A stretch of DNA of 19,626 nt from Opitutia bacterium (GTDB lineage: Bacteria > Verrucomicrobiota > Verrucomicrobiae > Opitutales > UBA953). The translations under genes and the position numbers were made by a program. The stretch spans positions 1 through 19,626 of the forward strand of contig CANKZO010000028.1 of the NCBI GenBank assembly GCA_947488485.1, read 5' to 3'. Shown in pieces: positions 1 through 5,913 of the stretch; within the stretch, counting starts at the first letter, position 1, and each line of letters opens with the position of its first letter. Under the pieces are notes generated by a model. The model had not been told where the DNA came from. It was given only the letters and a program-made list of their open reading frames with translations, and searched no databases.

Positions 1-459
1 GATCTCCGCGCGCCACGGGTGGCCGGACTGCTTGCAGGCTTCGACCGCCTGCTGCTGCCAGCGTTCGCGGCGGGTGCGGGCGCGGTCGGCGTCGAGCTTC
101 ACTTCGCAACGGGCGGTCTCGAGCGGGATGACGCCGGCCGCGCCGGCTTCGCAGCAGATGCGCACCAAGTCGTCCATCGTGCCGCCCTTGGGCATGCCTT
201 GGGCGACAGTGATCGCAGGTGAGAGCGGATCGGCCGTGCGCGCGCGGATGACTTCGACCATCGCGCCGTCGCCGTCGGCCGAGGCGAGCTTGCCTTCGAC
301 CACCAGGCCTTCGCCATCGAGGAGCACGACCGCGTCGCCGCGGCGGGCGCGGAGGCTGCGGACCACGTGGGCGGATTCGTCGGCCGAAAGCTTCACGTGG
401 GCGCCGGGCTTGCAGGCCGGGGCTTGTTCGTGGTCGATCCAGACGCGAAGCGGGCTCAT
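1..459 (-). CDS. rsmE: 16S rRNA (uracil-1498-N3)-methyltransferase RsmE, N-terminal part (3' end beyond window)
   Basis: RsmE uses S-adenosylmethionine to methylate N3 of U1498 in 16S rRNA of the small ribosomal subunit. The 153 residues visible on the minus strand start with MSPLRVWIDH and show the N-terminal PUA-like RNA-binding fold (SAHVVRSLRARRGD near 29-42, then LLDGEG). The start of the SPOUT methyltransferase domain follows, with the family hallmarks GMPKGGTMDDLV, IPLETARCEV and RRERWQQQAVEACKQSGHP (about 88-148). The C-terminal trefoil knot that binds SAM lies outside the window, so the gene is partial here. The ATG overlaps the thiH stop by four bases (ATGA), implying translational coupling and one transcript with thiH. 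The family assignment rests on motifs in the translation and is firm; activity cannot be judged from the half that is visible. Confidence 0.9.
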   Translation of the reverse strand, partial: MSPLRVWIDHEQAPACKPGAHVKLSADESAHVVRSLRARRGDAVVLLDGEGLVVEGKLASADGDGAMVEVIRARTADPLSPAITVAQGMPKGGTMDDLVRICCEAGAAGVIPLETARCEVKLDADRARTRRERWQQQAVEACKQSGHPWRAEI

Positions 460-1595
460 CAGGCGAGGGCGACCGGGCGGTCGTAAGAAGGATCCCAGTC
501 TTTCCAGACCGGCTCGTAGCCGTGGGCGCGGAGCATCGCGGCCACTTCGTCGGGCGAGCGATCGTCCTCGATCGCGAATTGCTCGAGCGAAGCATCGCGG
601 CCTTCGGCGTAACCGCCGGGATTCGTGTGCGAGCCTGCGCTCATCGCCGTCACGCCCACGCGGCAGGCGTGGTCGCGGAACTTCCGGCTCTCGCGGGTGC
701 TCAGCGTCAGCTCGACCTCGGAGCTCAGCAGGCGGAAGGCGCAGATCGCTTGGACCAGGTCGCGGTCGGTCATCTCCACCTTCGGCTGCAGTTCGCCCTC
801 GTGGGGACGGATGCGCGGGAACGAGACGCTGTAGCGGCTCTGCCAGTGCTTGCGTTCAAGCCAGCGGAGATGGAGGGCCGTGAAGAAACATTCCGCACGC
901 CAGTCCTCGAGGCCGAAGAGCGCACCGAGGCCGATCTTGTGCACGCCCGCGGCGCCGACGCGGTCCGGGGCGTCGAGGCGGTAGAGGAAGTCGGACTTAC
1001 GTCCCTTCGGGTGGTGGACGTTGTAGGTCTCGCGGTGATACGTCTCCTGATAGACCAGCACCGCGTTGAGCCCGTGCTTGCGGAGCTCGGCGTATTCCGC
1101 GGTCTCCATCGGCTGGACTTCCATCGAGAGCGACGAGAAGTGCGGACGGAGCAGGTCGAGGGCCTGGACGAAGTAGGGCACTTCGACCTTGTTGGATTCG
1201 CCCGTCAGGATGAGCAGGTGATCGAAGCTCAGTTTCTTGAGCGCGCCGGCCTCGCGGAGGATCTCGCCCGGATTGAGCGTGCGACGCGGGACCTTGTTGC
1301 CGGCGGAGAAGCCGCAGTAGGTGCAGACGTTCTGGCACTCGTTGGAAAGGTAGGCCGGCGCGAAGAGCTGCATCGTGCGGCCGTAGCGGCGCAGCGTACG
1401 CTCATGGCTCAGGCGGGCCATCCGCTCCAGGTGCGGTGCGGCCGCCGGTGAGATCAGCGCCTTGAAGTCTTCGAGGTCCGCCGAGTCAGCCTCGGCGCGG
1501 GCGAGCGCGCGGAGCACGTCGGCTTCCGTCTTCCGCTGGACCGAGGCGAGGACCTCGTCCCAGGGATGGGCGGCATGGACTTCGGCGAACGACAT
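459..1595 (-). CDS. thiH: 2-iminoacetate synthase ThiH (radical SAM)
   Basis: ThiH cleaves L-tyrosine to 2-iminoacetate (dehydroglycine) and p-cresol with a radical-SAM 4Fe-4S cluster; the imine feeds the thiazole of thiamine. The cluster motif CxxxCxxC is seen as NECQNVCTYCGFS (Cys87, 91, 94 from the chosen start), followed by ILTGESN, MEVQPMETAEYAEL, VYQETYHRETYNVHH, KIGLGALFGLEDWR, SRYSVSFPRIRP and a C-terminal VWKDWD, all matching the ThiH pattern rather than HydG. From ATG 1595 the protein has 378 residues, almost exactly the E. coli length; an in-frame GTG at 1607 would add four residues. Neither start has a Shine-Dalgarno sequence. It lies 52 bp after gcvH and overlaps rsmE. No thiG, thiF or thiS is in the window, so the partner proteins must be encoded elsewhere. 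Confidence 0.93.
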   Translation of the reverse strand: MSFAEVHAAHPWDEVLASVQRKTEADVLRALARAEADSADLEDFKALISPAAAPHLERMARLSHERTLRRYGRTMQLFAPAYLSNECQNVCTYCGFSAGNKVPRRTLNPGEILREAGALKKLSFDHLLILTGESNKVEVPYFVQALDLLRPHFSSLSMEVQPMETAEYAELRKHGLNAVLVYQETYHRETYNVHHPKGRKSDFLYRLDAPDRVGAAGVHKIGLGALFGLEDWRAECFFTALHLRWLERKHWQSRYSVSFPRIRPHEGELQPKVEMTDRDLVQAICAFRLLSSEVELTLSTRESRKFRDHACRVGVTAMSAGSHTNPGGYAEGRDASLEQFAIEDDRSPDEVAAMLRAHGYEPVWKDWDPSYDRPVALA

Positions 1596-1647
1596 CAGGC
1601 CCGTCACTGTGGGCCAAAAATCGCGCAGGGCAAGGGCGGGCGCGCGC

Positions 1648-2028
1648 TCAGAGCGTCGCGGCGTAACCGGCGGCGTCGAGGAGGGCGCCCAGCTCAGCCG
1701 GATTCTTCACCTTCACCTTGATCATCCAGGCGCCGCCATACGGTTCGCGGTTCACCAGGTCGGGAGAATTATTCAGGTCGGCGTTGGCCTCGAGGATCTC
1801 GCAGGAGACCGGGCTGTAGAGGTCGGAGGCGGCCTTGACGGATTCCACCGTGCCGAAGACGTCGCCATGGTTGAACGACGCGCCGACCTTCGGGAGGTCG
1901 ACGAACGTCACGTCGCCGAGGGCGGCCTGCGCGTGGTCGGTGATGCCGATGACGGCGGTGCCGTCGGCGGCGACCTTGATCCACTCGTGGTCCTTGGTGT
2001 AATGGAGGTCGGCAGGGACGTTGCTCAT
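1648..2028 (-). CDS. gcvH: glycine cleavage system H protein
   Basis: GcvH is the small lipoyl carrier of the glycine cleavage complex: its lipoamide arm takes the aminomethyl group from GcvP and passes it to GcvT and then to Lpd. The 126-residue product has the usual family length. Visible hallmarks are YTKDHEWI at the N terminus, GITDHAQAALGDVTFVDLP, the lipoylation motif GTVESVKAASDLYSP with the acceptor Lys65, and the closing LVNREPYGGAWMIKV. It follows gcvT by 38 bp on the same strand and precedes thiH, so it is probably part of a gcvT-gcvH-thiH-rsmE transcript. The leader (TTTACCCAGAACCC before ATG) has no Shine-Dalgarno sequence. GcvP and lipoate enzymes are not in the window. Confidence 0.97.
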   Translation of the reverse strand: MSNVPADLHYTKDHEWIKVAADGTAVIGITDHAQAALGDVTFVDLPKVGASFNHGDVFGTVESVKAASDLYSPVSCEILEANADLNNSPDLVNREPYGGAWMIKVKVKNPAELGALLDAAGYAATL

Positions 2029-2066
2029 GGGTTCTGGGTAAAGCGGGTGGGGATTATTTCAACCCT

Positions 2067-3158
2067 TCACTTCACGAAAGGCTCGGCCGAGAGGCGCAGC
2101 GGGATACGGTTGCCGCGGATGTCGACCGTCAGCGTGGCCGAAGCCGCGTGGCCGGCGGCGACGAGGGCCGTGCCGATCGGCTTGCCCAGGACCGGGGACT
2201 GCGTGCCCGAGAGCACTTCGCCGACGGGCGTCTCGCCCGAGTAGACGATCGCGCCCTGGCGGGCGATACGGCGGTCATCGAGGGAGAAGAGCACCACCGA
2301 GGAGACCGGGCCGCCTTGGGCCTGACGATGGAGCGCCTCGCGGCCGATGAACTCCGGCTTCGTGAACTTCACCGTCCAGCCGAGGCCGGCCTGGATGGGC
2401 GAGATCTTCTCGGAGATCTCGTGTCCGTAGAGCGGGTAATTCGCTTCGAGGCGGAGCGAATCACGGGCGCCGAGGCCGGCGGGCACGAGGCCGTGAGGCT
2501 TGCCGGCGGCGAGGAGCGCGCGGGCGACCTTCTCGGCGGAGGCCGCGGGCAGGTAGATTTCGAAGCCGGGCGAACCCGTGTAGCCCGTGCGGGAGATGAG
2601 GCAGCCGGCGACGCCGGCCACTTCGCCGAACACGAAGCCGAAGCGCTTGATCGCCGCGAGCGGCGTCGCGGTCGTCAGCGCGAGGATGGCTTCGGCGCGC
2701 GGGCCTTGGAGCGCGAGCTGGGCCCAGGCGGCGCATTCGTCGAGCACCTCGACCTGATGGGCGCCGATGTGGGCGCGCATCCAGGCGATGTCCTTCGGCG
2801 CGTTGGAAGCATTGAGGCAGATCAGGAATTCGTCGTCGGCGAGGCGGTAGACGATCAGGTCGTCGACGCAGCCGCCGTCGGGCTGGCACATCACCGTGTA
2901 GCGGGCCATGCCGACCTTGATCGTGGACATCTCGTTGGTCATGACGCCGTCGAGGAACTTCGCGGCGTCGCGGCCGCGGACGCGGGCCTCGCCCATGTGC
3001 GAGACGTCGAAGAGGCCGGCCGTCTGGCGGACCGCCATGTGTTCTTCGATGATGCCCGTGTATTGCACCGGCATCTCCCAGCCGGCGAAGGGGACGATGC
3101 GGCCGCCGAGTTCGACGTGCAGGGCGAAGAGAGGCGTGCGGGAGAGCGTTTCCGACAT
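2067..3158 (-). CDS. gcvT: glycine cleavage system T protein (aminomethyltransferase)
   Basis: GcvT moves the methylene group from aminomethyl-lipoyl-GcvH to tetrahydrofolate, releasing ammonia and giving 5,10-methylene-THF. The 363-residue protein has the family length and motifs: TPLFALHVELGGRIVPFAGWEMPVQY (N terminus, shown here only as TPLFALH and FAGWEMP), GLFDVSHMGE at about 48-57, CVDDLIVYRL near 97-106 whose aspartates correspond to the conserved folate-site Asp101 of E. coli, SRTGYTGSPGFEIY in the second domain, and YPLYGHEISE, then KPEFIGREAL. The strong terminator at 3200-3227 ends the preceding unit only about 40 bases before the start, so gcvT has a very short private leader. No glycine riboswitch fits in that space. 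The ATG lacks a Shine-Dalgarno sequence (leader CTTAGCCTGACC). Confidence 0.97.
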   Translation of the reverse strand: MSETLSRTPLFALHVELGGRIVPFAGWEMPVQYTGIIEEHMAVRQTAGLFDVSHMGEARVRGRDAAKFLDGVMTNEMSTIKVGMARYTVMCQPDGGCVDDLIVYRLADDEFLICLNASNAPKDIAWMRAHIGAHQVEVLDECAAWAQLALQGPRAEAILALTTATPLAAIKRFGFVFGEVAGVAGCLISRTGYTGSPGFEIYLPAASAEKVARALLAAGKPHGLVPAGLGARDSLRLEANYPLYGHEISEKISPIQAGLGWTVKFTKPEFIGREALHRQAQGGPVSSVVLFSLDDRRIARQGAIVYSGETPVGEVLSGTQSPVLGKPIGTALVAAGHAASATLTVDIRGNRIPLRLSAEPFVK

Positions 3159-3179
3159 GGTCAGGCTAAGGTGCGGTCC

Positions 3180-3209
3180 CCGGCTTTTTCTTCCAACAAA
3201 AAAGCCCGG
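3180..3209. repeat. second inverted repeat overlapping the terminator upstream of gcvT
   Basis: The bases at 3182-3189 (GGCTTTTT) are the reverse complement of 3199-3206 (AAAAAGCC), separated by nine bases; the pairing extends to CCGG on the outer side with one bulged base. The right arm shares bases with the terminator hairpin at 3200-3227, so the two stems cannot form together. In minus-strand RNA this stem lies in the short gcvT leader. Whether it has a role is unknown. Confidence 0.45.
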
Positions 3210-3227
3210 CCGAGCGGCCGGGCTTTT
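3198..3227 (-). terminator. Rho-independent terminator of the PEGA lipoprotein gene
   Basis: A perfect 12-bp inverted repeat (3200-3211 with 3216-3227, arms AAAAGCCCGGCC and its complement) encloses the tetraloop GAGC. On the minus strand the GC-rich stem is followed by an uninterrupted run of six T at 3203-3198, the classical intrinsic terminator layout. It lies 21 bases after the stop of the lipoprotein gene and 40 bases before gcvT, and so separates the two transcription units. On the plus strand a shorter T run also follows, so it could act in both directions, but no plus-strand gene ends there. Confidence 0.9.
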
Positions 3228-3248
3228 CGAGGCGGAGCGAAGTCCGGC

Positions 3249-4571
3249 TCAGAGGCCGAGTTCCTTGCGGAGGCCCGAGAGGGCGGCCTTGAAGTCTTCT
3301 TCCGAGATGGCCTTCGCGCGGCGCTTGCTCTCAAGGAGGGCGTAGCGGGAGCTGAATTCGGAATACTTGAGGGCGGCGGCCTCGGCGCGGGCGGTGGCGG
3401 CGGCTTTGTTGGCCTCGGCGAGCTTGGCTTCGGCGTCGAGGCGGGCGTCAGCGACGGCCTTCTCGGCGGCCTTGTTGGCGGCGGCGGCGGCTTTGTTGGC
3501 CTCGGCGAGCTTGGCTTCGGCGTCGAGGCGGGCGTCAGCGACGGCCTTCTCGGCGGCCTTGTTGGCGGCGGCGAGCTTGGCGTCGGCATCCTGCTTGGCC
3601 TTGGCGGCGGCGGCCTTGTTGGCGGCGAGATCGAGGCGGGCCTTGGCGAGGTCCTTCTCGCTGTCGGCGGTGGCTTCCTTGACGTTCGACGTCGAGCGGC
3701 GGGCGAGTTCGTCGGCGCGGGCGGTCAGGGCCTTGATGGCGATGGAGGCGTTGTCCTGAGAAGCCTTGAGCGACTTCATCTCGGCGGCGTAGTTCTGCTC
3801 GAGCTTGCCGAGGCGGTCTTCACCGGAGTTGGCGGCGGCCTTGGCCTGGGTCACGACGGCCTTGGCCTGGGAGACCTTGGCTTCCGGCGCGGCGAGGGCG
3901 GCGCGGCGGGCTTCGACCGTCTTCATGTTCTTCTCGGCGGAAGCGCGGGCGGCTTCGGCGTCGGCGGTGGCCTGGGCGAGGGCGAGTTCGGCTTCGGCGA
4001 GTTTCGCCTTGGCGGCCGCATCCTTACCCTTGGCGGCCTTGGCGGCTTCGATGCTCTTGGCGATCTCGGCGAGGCGAGCCTGCGCGGCGGCTTCGCGGGC
4101 GACGAGGGCGGCCTGGATCTTCGCGGCGGCTTCCTTGGTCGCGGCGAGGTCGGAGTTCAGTTCTTCCTTGGCGGCGGCTTCTTCGCCGAGGGCCTTCTTG
4201 GAAAGCTTCTTGAATTCCGGGTTGTCGGCGGCGGGCACGCCGGCTTCACCGGCGGCGGGCACCTTGGTGAGGTTGACCTTCACGGCGGCGGGGAAGCCGA
4301 ACTCGATGCCTTCGCTGGTCGTGATGAGGCGAGGCTTGAGGTCGGTCGTCTCGGTGATGTAGCCGCCCTTGCCGATCTGCAGCTCGTAGTTCTTGGTGCG
4401 GTCGAGCTTGATGGTGGTCGGCGTGCGACCGACGGCGTCGCCGTTGACGCGGACAGCCGCGGCGGTCGGATTCGAGGACACCACGACCGTGTCGATGTTG
4501 GCCGAGTCGACCGAGGACTTGCAGCCGGCGAGTGCGACGCAAAAGGCGAGGAGGGAAACGTGGATACGCAT
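3249..4571 (-). CDS. PEGA-domain lipoprotein with long alanine-rich coiled coil
   Basis: No specific function is recognised. From ATG 4571 the 440-residue product starts with a lipoprotein signal (MRIHVSLLAFCVALAGC, lipobox LAGC, Cys17). Residues about 29-80 resemble a PEGA repeat (VVVSSNPTAAAVRVNGDAVG, then TPTTIKLDRTKNYELQI), a surface beta-fold often found in envelope proteins. Residues about 118-425 are a nearly continuous Ala/Lys/Glu/Asp heptad-like helix predicted as coiled coil. The last 28 residues (RAKAISEEDFKAALSGLRKEL) resemble a SHOCT module, a short C-terminal helix-hairpin. A TTG at 4604 would extend the frame but would bury the signal peptide, so it was rejected. Residues 335-363 and 364-392 are an exact duplication. 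It is a single-gene unit ended by a strong terminator. A structural envelope role is plausible but inferred. Confidence 0.85.
   Translation of the reverse strand: MRIHVSLLAFCVALAGCKSSVDSANIDTVVVSSNPTAAAVRVNGDAVGRTPTTIKLDRTKNYELQIGKGGYITETTDLKPRLITTSEGIEFGFPAAVKVNLTKVPAAGEAGVPAADNPEFKKLSKKALGEEAAAKEELNSDLAATKEAAAKIQAALVAREAAAQARLAEIAKSIEAAKAAKGKDAAAKAKLAEAELALAQATADAEAARASAEKNMKTVEARRAALAAPEAKVSQAKAVVTQAKAAANSGEDRLGKLEQNYAAEMKSLKASQDNASIAIKALTARADELARRSTSNVKEATADSEKDLAKARLDLAANKAAAAKAKQDADAKLAAANKAAEKAVADARLDAEAKLAEANKAAAAANKAAEKAVADARLDAEAKLAEANKAAATARAEAAALKYSEFSSRYALLESKRRAKAISEEDFKAALSGLRKELGL
3396..3569 (-). repeat. exact 87-bp in-frame tandem duplication inside the lipoprotein gene
   Basis: Positions 3396-3482 and 3483-3569 are identical base for base, and identity runs four bases further into the next unit (3483-3486 matches 3570-3573) before diverging. 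The unit encodes 29 residues (AANKAAEKAVADARLDAEAK then LAEANKAAA). Twenty-nine residues is one more than four heptads. Complete identity at synonymous sites indicates a recent duplication or ongoing homogenisation. Confidence 0.93.
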
Positions 4572-4649
4572 GGGCGGGGCTTGGGGTCTGAGAATTGCGT
4601 CCAAATCGAAGGCAGTTTCAACCCCTAATCACCTGTACCGAGGGCGGGA

Positions 4650-4690
4650 TTGACACCGGGCCGCTGTGAACAACCCTGTGAACAAGGAAG
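4650..4690 (+). promoter_or_regulatory. candidate promoter region of tRNA-Thr with a repeated decamer
   Basis: A consensus -35 box TTGACA is at 4650-4655, 39 bases before the mature tRNA. No good -10 hexamer lies at the usual 16-18 bases; the sequence there is AACCCT/ACCCTG. The decamer CTGTGAACAA occurs twice in tandem at 4664-4673 and 4676-4685, spaced by CC. The -35 match and the position support a promoter, but the weak -10 leaves this tentative. Confidence 0.4.
4664..4685. repeat. tandem decamer CTGTGAACAA before tRNA-Thr
   Basis: Two perfect copies, 4664-4673 and 4676-4685, separated by two bases, giving a 12-base period. They occupy the likely spacer and -10 part of the tRNA promoter. 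The lack of a plain -10 hexamer here may mean one copy includes the promoter element or that a regulator binds. Confidence 0.7.
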
Positions 4691-4693
4691 ATG

Positions 4694-4769
4694 GCCAGCA
4701 TAGCTCAGTTGGTAGAGCAGCCGCCTTGTAAGCGGCAGGTCGTCGGTTCAAGTCCGACTGCTGGCTCCA
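4694..4769 (+). tRNA. tRNA-Thr(UGU)
   Basis: The 76-nt gene folds into a full cloverleaf: acceptor GCCAGCA (4694-4700) pairs with TGCTGGC (4759-4765); the D arm is GCTC/GAGC with loop AGTTGGTA; the anticodon stem GCCGC/GCGGC holds loop CTTGTAA with anticodon TGT at 4727-4729; the variable loop is AGGTC; the T arm is GTCGG/CCGAC with loop TTCAAGT. The discriminator base is T and the 3' CCA is encoded (4767-4769). The anticodon UGU reads ACA and, by wobble, other threonine codons. The tRNA converges on folP. Confidence 0.97.
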
Positions 4770-4812
4770 TTCCCCTGCCGATTGCCTCTTAAAAGGGCTT
4801 ATCAGCGGTTTT

Positions 4813-5664
4813 TCAAGCCGGGCGCGGAGCCTGCCGAAGCGCGTCGGCCATGCGGACCACCGGGCGGATCGCGGCCACGTCGTGCACCCGGAGCATCGAA
4901 CAACCTTGGGCGATGCCCCAGGCGGCGGTCACGTCGTTACCCGGTCCGCGACGGAGCGGATCCGGTTCGTCAAGCACGAGCCCGAGCGTCGATTTCCGGC
5001 TCGTGCCGAGCAGGACCGGGTAGCCGAGGGCGGCGACCTTGGCCAGGTCGCGGACAAGCATCAGGTTCTGCGCCGGCGTCTTGCCGAAGCCAAAGCCGGG
5101 ATCGGTCCAGAGCTGTTCCGGCGCCATGCCGGCGGACCTCGCCGCATGCAAGGAGGCCCGCAGGTCGCCCAGCATTTCGGGCCAGAACTCGCGGTAATTC
5201 GCTTCGCGCCGGCGATGCATGAGGATGAGCGGGCAGCGGGCGGCCGCGCAGACCGCGCCCATCGGCGACTCGTCTCCATGGGCTCCGAATCGTCCTCCCT
5301 CCACGTCGTTGACGAGATCCGCGCCGGCGGCGATGGCCGCTGCGGCGACGTCCGCCTTATAAGTGTCGACCGAGAGCACGGCCTGCGGGAAGCGGCGGCG
5401 CAAGGCTCGGACGACGGGCAGCAGGCGGACGAGCTCATCGGCGGCCGTGACCGGTGCGGCGCCCGGGCGCGTGGACTCCGCGCCGAGGTCGAGCACGTCG
5501 GCGCCTTCGTTCAACAAGGCCTCGGCCCGGCGCAGCGCGTCATCGACGCCCGGCAGCGCGCCGCCATCGGAAAACGAGTCCGGCGTCAGGTTCATGATAG
5601 CCATGATCAGCGTGCGCCGACGCCAGTCGGGCAGGGCGGTGCCATGAGGGCTGGACCAGGACAT
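4813..5664 (-). CDS. folP: dihydropteroate synthase
   Basis: FolP condenses 6-hydroxymethyl-dihydropterin diphosphate with p-aminobenzoate to 7,8-dihydropteroate in folate synthesis; it is the sulfonamide target. The 283-residue TIM-barrel protein shows the pterin-site motifs in order: MAIMNLTPDSFSDGG (Asn25), DLGAESTRPGA (61-69 region), SVDTYKADVA (Asp100), ADLVNDVEGG (Asn119), DPGFGFGKTPAQN (Asp188), LLGTSRKSTLG (Lys224) and MLRVHDV (Arg259, His261). ATG 5664 was chosen because it gives the family length (E. coli 282). An upstream in-frame ATG at 5739 would add 25 proline-rich residues (KHPPPPLGLLPPKPPPNPLV) unlike any FolP start. The gene is divergent from coxB, and its neighbours are not other folate genes. 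Confidence 0.95.
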   Translation of the reverse strand: MSWSSPHGTALPDWRRRTLIMAIMNLTPDSFSDGGALPGVDDALRRAEALLNEGADVLDLGAESTRPGAAPVTAADELVRLLPVVRALRRRFPQAVLSVDTYKADVAAAAIAAGADLVNDVEGGRFGAHGDESPMGAVCAAARCPLILMHRRREANYREFWPEMLGDLRASLHAARSAGMAPEQLWTDPGFGFGKTPAQNLMLVRDLAKVAALGYPVLLGTSRKSTLGLVLDEPDPLRRGPGNDVTAAWGIAQGCSMLRVHDVAAIRPVVRMADALRQAPRPA

Positions 5665-5757
5665 CACGAGGGGGTTAGGGGGCGGCTTCGGCGGGAGCAA
5701 CCCTAGAGGGGGAGGGGGGTGTTTCGACCTTCCCACCATCTATTAGCGGGAATGATG

Positions 5758-5793
5758 AGGCATAATTATCCATAAACACTTTACTGACAACAG
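5758..5793 (-). promoter_or_regulatory. candidate folP promoter
   Basis: Reading the minus strand, GATAAT (5770-5765) matches five of six bases of the sigma70 -10 box. A good -35 at 17 bases is absent (CTGTTG); TTGTCA is nearer consensus but only 14 bases away. The local AT-richness in an otherwise GC-rich sequence supports promoter activity. The inverted repeat at 5768-5802 overlaps it. Tentative. Confidence 0.35.
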
Positions 5794-5802
5794 TTTATGG
5801 AT
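5768..5802. promoter_or_regulatory. perfect 10-bp inverted repeat in the folP/coxB divergent gap (operator candidate)
   Basis: ATCCATAAAC at 5768-5777 is exactly repeated in inverse as GTTTATGGAT at 5793-5802, with a 15-base spacer and 25 bases from arm centre to arm centre, about two and a half helical turns. An 8-bp palindrome ATAATTAT (5762-5769) abuts the left arm. It lies 111 bases before coxB and overlaps the candidate folP -10 box. There is no T-run after it, so a terminator is unlikely. No known regulator consensus is recognised. Confidence 0.6.
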
Positions 5803-5913
5803 TAATGCTTCGGTATCGGCCTTAACAGGGGCTATTTATGACCGATTTAGCCTGCTGGGGCTTGCAAATTAGCACACTTTTACGGACTTTTCCGCGTCCG
5901 AAACACCACCTTT

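Noticed and set aside
1616..1646. Possible terminator between gcvH and thiH
   Set aside because: Only a 5-bp CGCGC/GCGCG stem with a 15-base loop before ATTTTT; too weak to call and inside what looks like one operon.
3159..3197. Glycine riboswitch upstream of gcvT
   Set aside because: The leader after the terminator is about 40 bases, far too short for a glycine aptamer, and no aptamer core is visible.
4572..4604. TTG start extending the lipoprotein by 11 residues
   Set aside because: The extension would place charged and proline residues before the lipoprotein signal; ATG 4571 gives a clean lipobox at Cys17.
2148..4628. 826-codon open frame on the plus strand across gcvT and the lipoprotein gene
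   Set aside because: It runs through two well-supported opposite-strand genes and the terminator and is Gly-rich low complexity, an antisense by-product of the GC-rich, alanine-rich gene.
5665..5739. Upstream start for folP at 5739
   Set aside because: It would add 25 proline-rich residues unlike any FolP N terminus; ATG 5664 gives the normal length.
5883..5900. Small hairpin CGGAC/GTCCG just before coxB
   Set aside because: A 5-bp stem with an 8-base loop is expected by chance in GC-rich sequence; no further support.
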